From an uncultured Pseudomonadota bacterium (GTDB taxonomy: Bacteria > Pseudomonadota > Gammaproteobacteria > Steroidobacterales > Steroidobacteraceae), in the NCBI GenBank assembly GCA_903938365.1, contig CAJACZ010000120.1:1-34047 (forward strand): a DNA stretch of 34,047 nucleotides, written 5' to 3'. Shown piece after piece: positions 7,065-15,775 of the stretch. The first letter of the stretch is position 1. Every line of letters begins with the position of its first letter. The notes beneath the pieces were generated by a model. The model saw only the letters and a program-made list of their open reading frames with translations. It was not told the origin of the DNA and did no database searches. The position numbers were made by a program, and so were the translations under genes.

Positions 7065-8014
7065 ACACTCACGACCCTTCACGACGGGAATTCGTGCAGC
7101 ACGCCTCGACGCTGCTCGCCGGCGCCGCACTGGCCGGCCTGCCGGCGCGCGCCGCCCCTGCGCCCGCGACACCGGGAGGCCGCATGGCACTCGGCGACCT
7201 GCGCGTCGCGCGCATGGGCTTCGGCGCCATGCGCATCACCGGGGCGGGCATCTGGGGTGAGCCCGCCGATGCCGCCAGCGCTCGCGCGCTGCTGCGTCGC
7301 GCGCTCGAACTCGGCGTGGATTTCATCGACACCGCAGACTCCTACGGGCCTGCCGTCAGCGAGCGGCTGATCGCCGAGGCGCTGCACCCCTACCCGGCAG
7401 GGCTGGTGATCGCGACCAAGGGCGGCCTGGTGCGGCCGGGCCCGGACCAGTGGGCGCAGGACGCACGCCCCGAACGGCTGCGCGCCGCCTGCGAGGCGAG
7501 CCTGAAGCGGCTCAAGCTCGAGCGCATCGACCTCTACCAGCTGCACTCGCCCGACGCCAACGTGCCCTACGCAGATTCGGTGGGTGAGCTCGCGCGCCTG
7601 CAGCAGGCCGGCAAGATCCGCCACATCGGCGTATCCAACGTGGATGTCGCGCAGCTCGCGCAGGCGCGCGCCATCGTCGAGGTCGTGTCGGTACAGAACC
7701 GCTACAACGTCGCCACGCGGCAGTCGGATCCGGTGCTCGAGGCCTGCGAACAGCACGGCATCGCGTTCATTCCCTGGGGCCCGCTCGCGCAGCGGCAACG
7801 CGCCGCGGAGCAGCCGGACCCGCGGGTCGCGGCACTGCGCGCCATCGCGGGCGAGCGCGGCATCACCGAGAGCCAGGCCACGCTCGCCTGGCTGCTGGCC
7901 CGTTCGCAGGCGATGCTGCCGATCCCGGGCACCTCGCGCATCGTCCACCTCGAGGAGAACGTCGCCGCGGCGGCGATCCGCCTCAGCGACGCAGAGATGA
8001 CACGAGTCGGCTGA
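7061..8014 (+). CDS. Aldo/keto reductase with Tat signal peptide
   Basis: 317 residues from ATG 7061. The N-terminus has a textbook twin-arginine signal, SRREFVQ at 7-13, then a hydrophobic run ending LPARA, so the folded protein should be exported. The AKR barrel follows with the catalytic tetrad Asp90, Tyr95, Lys120 and His162 (YQLHSPD). The C-terminal PIPGTSR segment binds the NADP phosphate in this family. It reduces a carbonyl substrate that cannot be named. The 3' end overlaps the convergent DUF2238 gene by 32 nt. A nicotinamide enzyme in the periplasm is unusual, since the cofactor would have to travel with the folded protein. Confidence 0.88.
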   Translation: MNTHDPSRREFVQHASTLLAGAALAGLPARAAPAPATPGGRMALGDLRVARMGFGAMRITGAGIWGEPADAASARALLRRALELGVDFIDTADSYGPAVSERLIAEALHPYPAGLVIATKGGLVRPGPDQWAQDARPERLRAACEASLKRLKLERIDLYQLHSPDANVPYADSVGELARLQQAGKIRHIGVSNVDVAQLAQARAIVEVVSVQNRYNVATRQSDPVLEACEQHGIAFIPWGPLAQRQRAAEQPDPRVAALRAIAGERGITESQATLAWLLARSQAMLPIPGTSRIVHLEENVAAAAIRLSDAEMTRVG

Positions 8015-8642
8015 TCTCCCGGTCGTGCCGGCGCGACAGCAGCAGCTGCGCGCCGATCGCCCCGCAGAGCGCCAGGAACATGTCCCACTGGGTGTCCCAG
8101 ACATCGCCCTGGGTGCCGAGGAAGGCCTCGGCGCTGCCGCCCCCGAGCAGTGCGGCCCACCATTCGATGAATTCGTAGCAGGCGCTGATCGCGAGGCACA
8201 TCCCGGAAACGATCAGGAACAGCCAGCCGCCGCGGCGCAGCGAGGTGTGCCGCAGCAGCAGCTCGCGCGCCACGATCGCCGGCACAAAGCCCTGCGCGAG
8301 GTGGCCGATGCGATCGTAGGGATTGCGCGCGAGGTCCAGGAGGTCCTGCAGCCAGAAGCCCAGAGGCACCAGCGCGTAGGTGTAATGGCCGCCGAGCATC
8401 AGGATGGCCGCGTGCACGGCAATGAGCACGTAGCAGATCCAGGTGAGCGGGAAGCGCCCGAGCGTGTATCCCAGCAGCGGCACCGCGATGATCACGGGCA
8501 TGACCTCGAGCCACCAGGTCAGGCGGTCGGTCGGGCCGATGCCCGACCAGACGAGGCCCACCGCCGCCACGAGGCACAACGCGACGAAAGCACGGCGCGA
8601 CAGCGCCAGCGCAGCGGCATCAAAGGGCTGCGCCGGCCTCAA
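7983..8642 (-). CDS. DUF2238 (YjdF-type) membrane protein
   Basis: 219 residues if it starts at TTG 8642, which overlaps the stop of the upstream hydrolase gene as TTGA; an upstream GTG in frame is possible. There are about six hydrophobic segments. Family-typical motifs are ARNPYDRIGH in the middle and CYEFIEWW plus GDVWDTQWDM in the last third. The function of the family is unknown; it is an inner-membrane protein. It is the last gene of the central minus-strand run and overlaps the aldo/keto reductase 3' end by 32 nt. Confidence 0.75.
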   Translation of the reverse strand: MRPAQPFDAAALALSRRAFVALCLVAAVGLVWSGIGPTDRLTWWLEVMPVIIAVPLLGYTLGRFPLTWICYVLIAVHAAILMLGGHYTYALVPLGFWLQDLLDLARNPYDRIGHLAQGFVPAIVARELLLRHTSLRRGGWLFLIVSGMCLAISACYEFIEWWAALLGGGSAEAFLGTQGDVWDTQWDMFLALCGAIGAQLLLSRRHDREISRLVSSLRR

Positions 8643-9514
8643 GCGGCGAACCACTCGGTGATGGCGCGGGCGACGGCCTGCGGGTCTTCGTGGTGCAGCA
8701 TGTGTCCGAGCTCCGGCAGCATGGCGACGGTGAGCCTTGCGAAATGCGGGCCGAAGAGGTCGTCCTGCGCGTCCTCCATCAGCCGGATGCGATACTCGGA
8801 CTGGCCGCCGAGCACCAGCAGGGTTGGCGCCGTGATGCTGCGCCAGCAGGCCTCGGTCTCTTCGCGGCGGTACAGCACCGGGTTGACGACGCGGTGCCAT
8901 GGATCGAAATGCAGCTGCAGCGGCGGGCCGGTGTCGCGCGTCCAGGCTTCCGCCACGAACTCGGCGTTCCCGCGCGGCAGCCGCGGGTTGCGGCGCGCGA
9001 GCAGCGCCGCAAGCTCGCCCACGGACCCGTAGCGCGAACCGCGCGGCGGGTTCTTCAGCTGGTCCAGCCATTCCCCGTACTTCGCAGGCGCCTGGTCAGG
9101 CCTGCTGCGCGGCAGGCCGAAGCCTTCGAGCGAGACCAGCCGACCCACGCGCGCCGGGCGGATGCCCGCATAGAGCGAGGCGACATTGCCGCCCATGCTG
9201 TGCCCGACCAGCGTCACCGGCCGATCAGGCAGCAGCGCATCGAGCAGCACCTCGAGGTCGGCAATGTAGTCCGGGAACCAGTAGGGCTGGCCGGTCGACT
9301 CGCTGCCCCCGAAGCCGCGCCAGTCGACACCGATGAAGCCCCAGTCGCGCGGCAGCTGGTCGACCAGGAACTGGAAGGTGTCGGAACAGTCCTGGAAGCC
9401 GTGCAGCAGCACCAGCGGGTTGTCGACCGGCGGGCCCCAGCGCAGCACGCGATGGCGCAGGCCGCGGACCTGCAGGCACTCGGCACGGGACGGAACGATG
9501 GGCTGGTAGCGCAT
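8639..9514 (-). CDS. Alpha/beta hydrolase, Ser nucleophile
   Basis: 291 residues. PLVLLHGFQD (33-42) is the oxyanion-hole HG motif. GHSMGG places the nucleophile at Ser106, and the catalytic His is probably His271 in ELGHMLHH. No signal peptide, so cytoplasmic. The family includes esterases, C-C bond hydrolases and epoxide hydrolases, and nothing here fixes the substrate. It lies downstream of the LysR gene in the same direction with a 32-nt gap that contains a -10-like box. It may be the last catalytic step of the catabolic operon or have its own promoter. Confidence 0.87.
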   Translation of the reverse strand: MRYQPIVPSRAECLQVRGLRHRVLRWGPPVDNPLVLLHGFQDCSDTFQFLVDQLPRDWGFIGVDWRGFGGSESTGQPYWFPDYIADLEVLLDALLPDRPVTLVGHSMGGNVASLYAGIRPARVGRLVSLEGFGLPRSRPDQAPAKYGEWLDQLKNPPRGSRYGSVGELAALLARRNPRLPRGNAEFVAEAWTRDTGPPLQLHFDPWHRVVNPVLYRREETEACWRSITAPTLLVLGGQSEYRIRLMEDAQDDLFGPHFARLTVAMLPELGHMLHHEDPQAVARAITEWFAA

Positions 9515-9523
9515 GGGGGCGCC

Positions 9524-9529
9524 ACTATA
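9524..9529 (-). promoter_or_regulatory. -10-like TATAGT upstream of the alpha/beta hydrolase
   Basis: TATAGT on the minus strand (5/6 to consensus) ends 9 nt before the ATG at 9514, giving a leader of only 2-3 nt. The -35 is not convincing, and there is no Shine-Dalgarno sequence. Confidence 0.3.
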
Positions 9530-9546
9530 CCAAGCCAGAGCGCCGC

Positions 9547-10446
9547 TCAGCTCACCCCGCCCTGCGAGGCCCGGGCGGTCTCGCGGATGATGCGGATGAC
9601 CGCGCGGTGCGTGCTCTCGAGCGGCCGGCTCGTCGCCGTATCGAGCGCCATGACACGGGTGATCCGCGGCGCGGCGATCGGGGTCACGACGAGCCGCCCC
9701 TGCTGCACTTCCCGGGTGACCGAACCCGCCGGCAGGATGGTGGCCGCCACGCCCTCCGCGGCCAGTTCCTTCATGACGAGCAGCGAATCCATCTCGAAGC
9801 GCACGTTGAGGGTGCCCCCGTGTTCGGCGACGCTGCGCTCCACGAGGATGCGCAGGCCATGCGGCCGCGCGGGCAGCACGAGCGGGATCCCGATGAAATC
9901 CTGTGCGGAGATGACCGGCGGCAGCCGCAGCGAAGGGGCGTGGACCAGCGGCAGTTCCTCCACCAGCAGGCGCTCCGCGTGGCTGCCCTGCAGCTTGTGC
10001 TGCTCGTAGATGATCGCAAGGTCCACCTTGCCAGCGGCCAGCCATTCGGCGACATCGCCACTGAAGCCCTCCCGCACATGCAGCCTGATCAGCGGATACT
10101 GCTCGGACAACGCAACCACGATCCGGCGCAGCAGCACGGCGCTGACCGAGGGCGGCAGGCCGAGGGTCACTTCGCCCTTGGGCGATTCGCGAAAGGCGTG
10201 GATGTCCCGCTCCGCGACCTCCAGCCGCTTGAGCACCTCGCGCGAGTGGACGAGAAAGCTCATGCCGGCGGCCGTCAGCGTGACCCCCCGACCGTTGCGG
10301 TACAGGAGCGCCGCGCCCAGCCGCTCTTCGAGCGCGCGGATCTGCCGGCTCAGCGCAGGCTGCGCGATGCTCAGAGTCTTGGCCGCGCGCGAGAACGAGC
10401 CGCGTTCCGCGACCTCGACGAAGTACCTGATCTGGCGCAGCTCCAT
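9547..10446 (-). CDS. LysR family transcriptional regulator
   Basis: 299 residues. The N-terminal helix-turn-helix runs from MELRQIRYFVEVAERGSFS through AQPALSRQIRALEERLG. A C-terminal type 2 periplasmic-binding-like effector domain spans about 90-295. Its start is 17 nt past the stop of the racemase-fold gene and on the same strand, so it probably lies inside the operon it controls rather than divergent to it, the more common LysR layout. The inducer is probably a substrate or intermediate of the pathway (inference). LysR proteins bind T-N11-A type sites, but no clear one was found in the short gap here. Confidence 0.92.
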   Translation of the reverse strand: MELRQIRYFVEVAERGSFSRAAKTLSIAQPALSRQIRALEERLGAALLYRNGRGVTLTAAGMSFLVHSREVLKRLEVAERDIHAFRESPKGEVTLGLPPSVSAVLLRRIVVALSEQYPLIRLHVREGFSGDVAEWLAAGKVDLAIIYEQHKLQGSHAERLLVEELPLVHAPSLRLPPVISAQDFIGIPLVLPARPHGLRILVERSVAEHGGTLNVRFEMDSLLVMKELAAEGVAATILPAGSVTREVQQGRLVVTPIAAPRITRVMALDTATSRPLESTHRAVIRIIRETARASQGGVS

Positions 10447-10463
10447 CCGGCAGCCGCGCGGGG

Positions 10464-11219
10464 CTAAAGCTGCCCGATGCGGCTCTGCCAGCCGTTCAGC
10501 AAGGGGTGGGGCCCCGGTGGCAGCTCGAGCTGCACGCGCTTCGCCAGCGCCCAGGCCATGCAGAGACTGGTCGAGAGCACCGGCAGGTCGCAGGACTGCG
10601 CGAGCGTGTCGATCGCGCGCAGGCTGGGCATCCCGGTGCCCGTGAAGAGCACGCACTGCGCGCGGCCGAGGTCCAGCTCGCGCACCGCGGCCAGCGCATC
10701 GTCGCTGCCCAGTTCATAGATGGTGCGGGTGTCGCTGGTGCGGGTCACGACGCGGTGCTTGGCGACGATGTCCAGGCCGGCCGCCTGCAGGTACGCGGCG
10801 CCGGCGTCCACGACGAACTGGGGATACGGGGCAACCACCGCCACTCGTTCCACCTCGAGTGCCGCCAGTGCTTCGAGGATGGCCGCACCGCCGGTGACGA
10901 TCGGGTAGCCGTAGCGCGCGGAGAAGCCGGCGACCAGTTCGGCCTCGCGCGCAGCCCCCACCAGGTAGGACGACGCCGTGCAGGCGAAACCCAGCGCGTC
11001 GAGCTTCAGCGTGTCGTAGCTGGCCAGCGTCTTGCCCAGGTCCTCGATGTAGCCGATGAAGCGCAGCCGCGGCTCGGGGTCCGGGTTCACGAGGCGCGTG
11101 GCGAGCACGCTCACGCCGCTCGGGAACAGGATGTTCATCTCCGGCTCGACCACCGGGTTGGCCTGCGGCACCGCCATCCCGATCCGCGCCCGCGAGCCGT
11201 ACTCGCGCCCGCCGGTCAT
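10464..11219 (-). CDS. Asp/Glu racemase superfamily (maleate isomerase / arylmalonate decarboxylase-like)
   Basis: 251 residues. Two-fold fold: MAVPQANPVVEPEMN near the N-terminus, GFACTASS with Cys80, TGGAAILEAL, and a C-terminal VLFTGTGMPSLRAID followed by PVLSTS. Family enzymes work with one or two Cys flanking the active site. Here the first is Cys80, but the second-half position, which by hand alignment matches Cys188 of Bordetella arylmalonate decarboxylase, is Gly194. It could be an isomerase, racemase or decarboxylase of a small acid. The ATG overlaps the nitrilase stop by 4 nt, so it is translationally coupled to an amidase and probably acts on the amidase product. Confidence 0.8.
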   Translation of the reverse strand: MTGGREYGSRARIGMAVPQANPVVEPEMNILFPSGVSVLATRLVNPDPEPRLRFIGYIEDLGKTLASYDTLKLDALGFACTASSYLVGAAREAELVAGFSARYGYPIVTGGAAILEALAALEVERVAVVAPYPQFVVDAGAAYLQAAGLDIVAKHRVVTRTSDTRTIYELGSDDALAAVRELDLGRAQCVLFTGTGMPSLRAIDTLAQSCDLPVLSTSLCMAWALAKRVQLELPPGPHPLLNGWQSRIGQL

Positions 11220-12265
11220 GGCCGCTGCACCACGCCGGAGGCCGACAGTCGGTCCATCGTCTCGCGCATGATTTCCGCGATGCGCGCCTTGGAGCCCATG
11301 GGTTCATCCACGAAGCTGTTCGGCGGATAGAAATGCGCCTGCTCGTACACGCGCATGTACATTTCGGTGCGCTGGCGGGCGATGCGGTTCAGCGGCCCCA
11401 CTTCCTGACGGGCGAGGCGCAGGCCGGTCACGTCGATCATCGCGTTGGTGCGCGTGCTCTCGCCCGGCCCGCCGCTGTCCGCGAGGGTCAGGCCGTTGTA
11501 GTCGATGATCTTGGAGTGCCCGAGATTATTCGAGCTGGCCGGCGAGCCGACGACGCCGCCCGAGTTGGACGACACCAGGTAAACCATGTTCTCGGAGGCG
11601 CGGGTGCGCTTGGCCGATTCCCAGGCGATGAAATCGCCGGCGCCGTGATCGCTGGTCGGGTGCAGGATCACCTCGGCGCCGCGGAACATCAGCACGCGGC
11701 AGGCCTCGGGATACATGATTTCCCCGCAGGGGATCATGCCGATGTTGCCGATCTCGGTCCGCGCCACCGGGAACGCACCCTCGACGCCGTAATGGTCGAA
11801 ATAGCGGTCCATGAAGTCGTGCGGGGACGGCGAGTGCACCGTATTGACCCGCTTGTACTTGAGGATGATCGAGCCCGAAGGGTCGATCAGGAACGAGCAG
11901 TTGAAGTAGCGCCCGGGCCACTGCGGGTCGCGCTCGTAGGCGTTCGCGCCGATGTACACACCGAAGCGCTGCGCCATCTTCTGCAGCCGCTCGGTCTCGG
12001 GGCCGGGGATCTCGATGCAGGCCTTGGCGATCCATTCCGCCGCGGACTCGCGCATCGGGAAGCCCGTGAGCGCGAACTCCGGGAACAGCAGCAGCTGTCG
12101 CGTGACGCCGCCGGAGCGGCCGACCGCCGCGGCGATGAACGACTCCCAGCGATCAAGGCTGCGATGGATGATCGCCAGCGCCTCCTCGCGGGTGGAGACA
12201 TCGTTCACGACATGGTTGAGCGTCTGGATGCAGGTGGCCCGCCAGGGTAGGAGCATCTTGGTCAT
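11216..12265 (-). CDS. Carbon-nitrogen hydrolase (nitrilase superfamily)
   Basis: 349 residues. Catalytic Glu63 lies in LFPEFALTGF and nucleophile Cys180 in GMIPCGEIMYPEACR. The lysine region reads KYKRVN (136-141), so the gap-free lysine position is Arg139, with Lys138 beside it. HPTSDHGAGDF follows the nucleophile helix. Members hydrolyse amides, nitriles or N-carbamoyl groups in the cytoplasm. The context, sandwiched with 4-nt overlaps between the ABC ATPase and the racemase-fold gene, suggests it acts on the imported compound. A paralogue of identical length lies at 31744-32793, with the nucleophile replaced by Ser. Confidence 0.87.
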   Translation of the reverse strand: MTKMLLPWRATCIQTLNHVVNDVSTREEALAIIHRSLDRWESFIAAAVGRSGGVTRQLLLFPEFALTGFPMRESAAEWIAKACIEIPGPETERLQKMAQRFGVYIGANAYERDPQWPGRYFNCSFLIDPSGSIILKYKRVNTVHSPSPHDFMDRYFDHYGVEGAFPVARTEIGNIGMIPCGEIMYPEACRVLMFRGAEVILHPTSDHGAGDFIAWESAKRTRASENMVYLVSSNSGGVVGSPASSNNLGHSKIIDYNGLTLADSGGPGESTRTNAMIDVTGLRLARQEVGPLNRIARQRTEMYMRVYEQAHFYPPNSFVDEPMGSKARIAEIMRETMDRLSASGVVQRP

Positions 12266-13962
12266 CCTCGGATGGGTTTCAGGGAATCCTGCGTCTCGAG
12301 TCGCGGCACCGCCGCGAGCAGGGTACGCGTATAGGGATGCTGCGGCGAGGCCAACACGGTGGCGGTGTCGCCAGTCTCGACGATGACACCGCGCTGCATG
12401 ATCGCGATACGGTCAGCGATGTGCCGCACCACTGCGAGGTCATGGGACACGAAAAGATAGGCGAGCCCGGCGGCGTCCTGCAGGTCCATGAGCAGGTTGA
12501 GGATCTGCGCCTGCACCGACACGTCGAGCGCCGAGGTGGGCTCGTCCAGCAGCAGCAGCCGCGGCTGCACGGACAGGGCGCGCGCCACCGCGATGCGCTG
12601 CCGCTGACCGCCCGAGAACTCATGGGGACGGCGGTCGATCGCGTCCTGACTGAGCCCCACCCTGTCGAACAGCGCGGCGGCGAGCCGGCGGCGTTCGGCG
12701 CGGCCCTTCCGCCCGGCCACGGTCAGCGGCTCGGTCACGATGCGCCACGCCGGCCAGCGCGGATCCAGCGAGCCCTGGGGGTCCTGGAACACCATCTGCA
12801 CGCCGGAGCGGGGCATGCGCAGCGGGGCCCCTTCGTACAGGACGTCGCCCTCGTGGGGCACCAGTCCCACCAGCGCGTTGAGCAGGGAGCTCTTGCCGCA
12901 ACCGGACTCGCCGACCAGCGCCAGGGTCTCGCCCGGCCGCACCACCAGCGACACACCGTCGACCGCGGGCAGCGGCGCGGTGGCGCGGCCCCACAGGGCG
13001 TCAGGCTTCGGGTAGCGCACCGTCAGGCCACGCGTCTCGAGGATCGGCGGCCGCGTGTCATCGAGCACGCGCGGCGGCAGCGGCGCGGCGCGAACCACCG
13101 GTTCGCCCCCCTCGAGCATCGCGGCCGCGACGGTCTCGAGCCGCGCCCGCGGCAACCCGCGACCCGGAAGCGCGCTCAGCAGCGCGCGGGTGTAGGGATG
13201 CTTCGGCTCGCGGATGATGTCGCTGGCCAAGCCCTCCTCCACCACCTCGCCCCGGTACATGACATAGACCCGGTCGCAGGTCTCGTTCACGACGCCGAAG
13301 TCGTGGGTGATCAGCAGCACGGAGGTCCCCTTGGCGCGCGCACGCTGCCTGAGCAGTTCGAGCACCTGGGCCTGCACCGTCACGTCGAGGGCGGTGGTGG
13401 CCTCGTCGGCAATGATCAGCGCGGGATCGCAGGAAAACGCCATCGCGATCATCACCCGCTGCCGCATGCCGCCCGAAAGCTCGTGCGGGAACGAGGCCAT
13501 GGCCCGTTCGGGATCCGCGATGCGCATGTCCGCGAGCAGCGACAGCGACAGCGCGCGGGCGGCCTGCAGGCTGCCGCCGCGATGCCGCCGGATCACTTCG
13601 CACAGTTGCCGCTCGATCCGCACCACCGGGTTGAGCGCGGTCATGGGCTCCTGGAAGATGACCGACACATCCGCGCCCCGCATGCGCCGCAGCTCGGCCT
13701 CGCCCATGGCGAGGATGTCGCGGCCCAGCACGGAGATCCGCGCGCCTTCGCCATAGCGCGCGACACCCGCAGGCAGCAGCCGCAGCAGCGACAGCGCGGT
13801 CACCGACTTGCCCGAGCCCGACTCGCCCACCAGACCGACGATCTCACCGGCGCCGATGCGCAAGCCGACCTCGTGCAGCACCTCCTGTGCGCTGCGGTCG
13901 CGCGACATGCGCAGCGACAGCGAGCGGACTTCGACCACCGGCAGCGGCGCTGCGGCGCTCAC
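12262..13962 (-). CDS. Oligopeptide-type ABC importer, fused two-ATPase subunit (DppD-DppF type)
   Basis: 566 residues from GTG 13962, which overlaps the permease stop as GTGA. The frame stays open well upstream, but this start fits the operon overlaps. Two complete ABC domains: the first has Walker A GESGSGKS (46-53), signature LSGGMRQR and Walker B IIADEATTALD; the second has GESGCGKS, FSGGQRQR and LLLLDEPTSALD. Each carries the HPYTR segment typical of peptide and nickel importers. The fusion replaces the usual DppD and DppF pair, as in YejF or GsiA. It powers uptake by the two permeases encoded just upstream. Confidence 0.93.
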   Translation of the reverse strand: MSAAAPLPVVEVRSLSLRMSRDRSAQEVLHEVGLRIGAGEIVGLVGESGSGKSVTALSLLRLLPAGVARYGEGARISVLGRDILAMGEAELRRMRGADVSVIFQEPMTALNPVVRIERQLCEVIRRHRGGSLQAARALSLSLLADMRIADPERAMASFPHELSGGMRQRVMIAMAFSCDPALIIADEATTALDVTVQAQVLELLRQRARAKGTSVLLITHDFGVVNETCDRVYVMYRGEVVEEGLASDIIREPKHPYTRALLSALPGRGLPRARLETVAAAMLEGGEPVVRAAPLPPRVLDDTRPPILETRGLTVRYPKPDALWGRATAPLPAVDGVSLVVRPGETLALVGESGCGKSSLLNALVGLVPHEGDVLYEGAPLRMPRSGVQMVFQDPQGSLDPRWPAWRIVTEPLTVAGRKGRAERRRLAAALFDRVGLSQDAIDRRPHEFSGGQRQRIAVARALSVQPRLLLLDEPTSALDVSVQAQILNLLMDLQDAAGLAYLFVSHDLAVVRHIADRIAIMQRGVIVETGDTATVLASPQHPYTRTLLAAVPRLETQDSLKPIRG

Positions 13963-14837
13963 GGTTCGATGCCCCGGCCGCGGCGCCTGGAGTACGCGGC
14001 GAGCCCGTCGCCCAGCACGTTCATGGTGATGACCGTGAAGATGATCGCGCCGGCGGGGACCAGCAGCAGCTGAGGCGCCACGAGCACGTACTGGCGGCTC
14101 TCGGCCAGCGAATTCCCCCAGGTGGGCACGCCGAGCGGCGCGCCGATGCCGAGGAACGACAGCGCACTCTCGGCGATCAGCAGCGCCGCGAAATGCAGCG
14201 CGAAGATCACCAGCAGGCTCGCGCGCAGGCCGGGGAGCACGTGGCCGAACATCACGGCGAGGCGGCTTACGCCGGCGAGCCGCGCCGCCTTGACGAAATC
14301 GCGCGAGTACAGGCTCGAGGCCTCGGCGTAGACCACGCGCATGAAGATCGGCCAGGACAGGAACCCGAGGGTCAGCACGAGCGTGACGAAGCCGTCGCCG
14401 ATCACCACGACCACGACGATCGCGGCCACCAGCGACGGGAAGGCCTGGAAGATGTCGGCGACCTGTCGCACGACGTTCCGGGTCCAGCCCGGCCGCTCGG
14501 CCGCCAGCAGGCCGAGCGTGGCGCCGATGAAGAGGTTGATCACGTTGGCGGTGAAGGCGCAGGCCATGGACCACTGCAGTCCGGCCAGCATGCGGCTCCA
14601 CATGTCGCGACCCATGTGGTCCGTGCCCAGCAGGTGCCCCTCGGCACCGAAGGGCAGGAACCGGCGCATGAGGTCGCTGGCCATCGGATCGTGCGTCTGC
14701 AGCGCCACCCCGAACAGCGCCAGCAGCAGCACCAGCAGGAACAGCGCGATGCCAAGCGCGAGTTCCGCCACGCTCAGTGCGCGGCGAGCCGCGTCCCACA
14801 GGCGCGAAACGCCCGAGGCCTGCGCGACGGGCCTCAT
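13959..14837 (-). CDS. ABC importer permease, DppC type
   Basis: 292 residues from ATG 14837 (ATGA overlap with the upstream permease). After a first membrane helix (about 22-45) comes the DppC hallmark HLLGTDHMGRDMWSRML, then further helices. The coupling-helix EAA-like loop reads around VYAEASSLYSRDFVKAARLAGVS. It forms the inner-membrane channel with the DppB-type subunit. Length is normal for the family. Confidence 0.92.
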   Translation of the reverse strand: MRPVAQASGVSRLWDAARRALSVAELALGIALFLLVLLLALFGVALQTHDPMASDLMRRFLPFGAEGHLLGTDHMGRDMWSRMLAGLQWSMACAFTANVINLFIGATLGLLAAERPGWTRNVVRQVADIFQAFPSLVAAIVVVVVIGDGFVTLVLTLGFLSWPIFMRVVYAEASSLYSRDFVKAARLAGVSRLAVMFGHVLPGLRASLLVIFALHFAALLIAESALSFLGIGAPLGVPTWGNSLAESRQYVLVAPQLLLVPAGAIIFTVITMNVLGDGLAAYSRRRGRGIEP

Positions 14838-15775
14838 GCCGGCGCGTCCGCGAGGCGCGGATCCAGGCGCCGGAAGGTGAAGTCCATGAGCACGTTCACC
14901 CCGAACACCAGGATCGCGATGACGAAGACTTCGGCCTGCACGACCGGGAAGTCCAGGGTCTGCACGGCCTCGAGCAGCAGCGACCCCATGCCGGGCCAGG
15001 AATAGATCGACTCGATGATCGCACTGCCGCTCAGCAGCCCGGCGAACTGCACCCCGATCAGCGCGGAAGCGCCGAGCAGCGCGTTGGGCAGCGCATGCCG
15101 CCACAGCAGGGTGTGGAACGGCGCCCCGTAGGCGCGGCCGGTGCGGATGTAGTCCTCGCGCAGCGCCTCGGTGACGTTGGCGGCGACGATGCGCGTCAGG
15201 CTGGGCGCGGAGAACGTGGCCAGGGACAGCGTCGGCAGCACCCAGGTCTTCCAGTCCGAGGCGCTGTAGCCCACGGACGGCAGCCACATGAGCTGGATCG
15301 CCAGCAGCTGGATGAACAGCAGCGCCAGCACGAAGCCGGGCGCGCCCTGCAGCACGAACACGATGCCGGAGACGAGGCGGCGCCCGGCCCGCTCGGGCCG
15401 CGCCCCGAGCCAGGCCCCCAGCGGAATGGACACGACGATGCTCAGGAACATCGCCATCGAGGCCAGCTGCAGCGTCTGGGGAAAGCGCTGCATCACGGTG
15501 CCGAGCGCGGAGTCCCCCGTGATCAGCGAAGCGCCGAAGTCGAACCGCAGGACGTTGCCGAGGTAGCTGAGGTATTGACCGAACAGGGGCCGGTCCAGCC
15601 CGTACTGCAGGCGGATGGCCGCCAGCTGCTCCGGCGTCGCACCGACCCCGGCCAGCACGTACGCCGGATCGCCGGCCTGGCGCAGCAGGAAGAACAGCAG
15701 CGTGCTGATCGTGAACAGCAGGACCAGCAGTTTTCCCAACTGCGGCAGCACCGCGCGGAGCAGTCGCTCGCCCAT
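14834..15775 (-). CDS. ABC importer permease, DppB type
   Basis: 313 residues from ATG 15775, whose A is shared with the stop of the substrate-binding protein (TGATG). The N-terminal helix is followed by YGLDRPLFGQYLSYLGN, a DppB hallmark. The EAA-like loop reads TEALREDYIRTGRAYGAP, and SGSAIIESIYSWPGMG is also typical. It has about six membrane helices and is an inner-membrane partner of the DppC-type permease. Confidence 0.92.
   Translation of the reverse strand: MGERLLRAVLPQLGKLLVLLFTISTLLFFLLRQAGDPAYVLAGVGATPEQLAAIRLQYGLDRPLFGQYLSYLGNVLRFDFGASLITGDSALGTVMQRFPQTLQLASMAMFLSIVVSIPLGAWLGARPERAGRRLVSGIVFVLQGAPGFVLALLFIQLLAIQLMWLPSVGYSASDWKTWVLPTLSLATFSAPSLTRIVAANVTEALREDYIRTGRAYGAPFHTLLWRHALPNALLGASALIGVQFAGLLSGSAIIESIYSWPGMGSLLLEAVQTLDFPVVQAEVFVIAILVFGVNVLMDFTFRRLDPRLADAPA

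Noticed and set aside
9547-12265. Nicotinate degradation (maleamate amidase plus maleate isomerase plus deformylase) as the pathway
   Set aside because: The amidase is nitrilase-type rather than isochorismatase-type, the ring-opening dioxygenase is missing, and the isomerase-like protein lacks the second Cys.
13963-14799. Possible N-terminal extension of the fused ABC ATPase into the permease region
   Set aside because: The frame is open, but the extra sequence has no domain and lies over a complete DppC-type permease; the GTG at 13962 gives the expected start and a 4-nt overlap.
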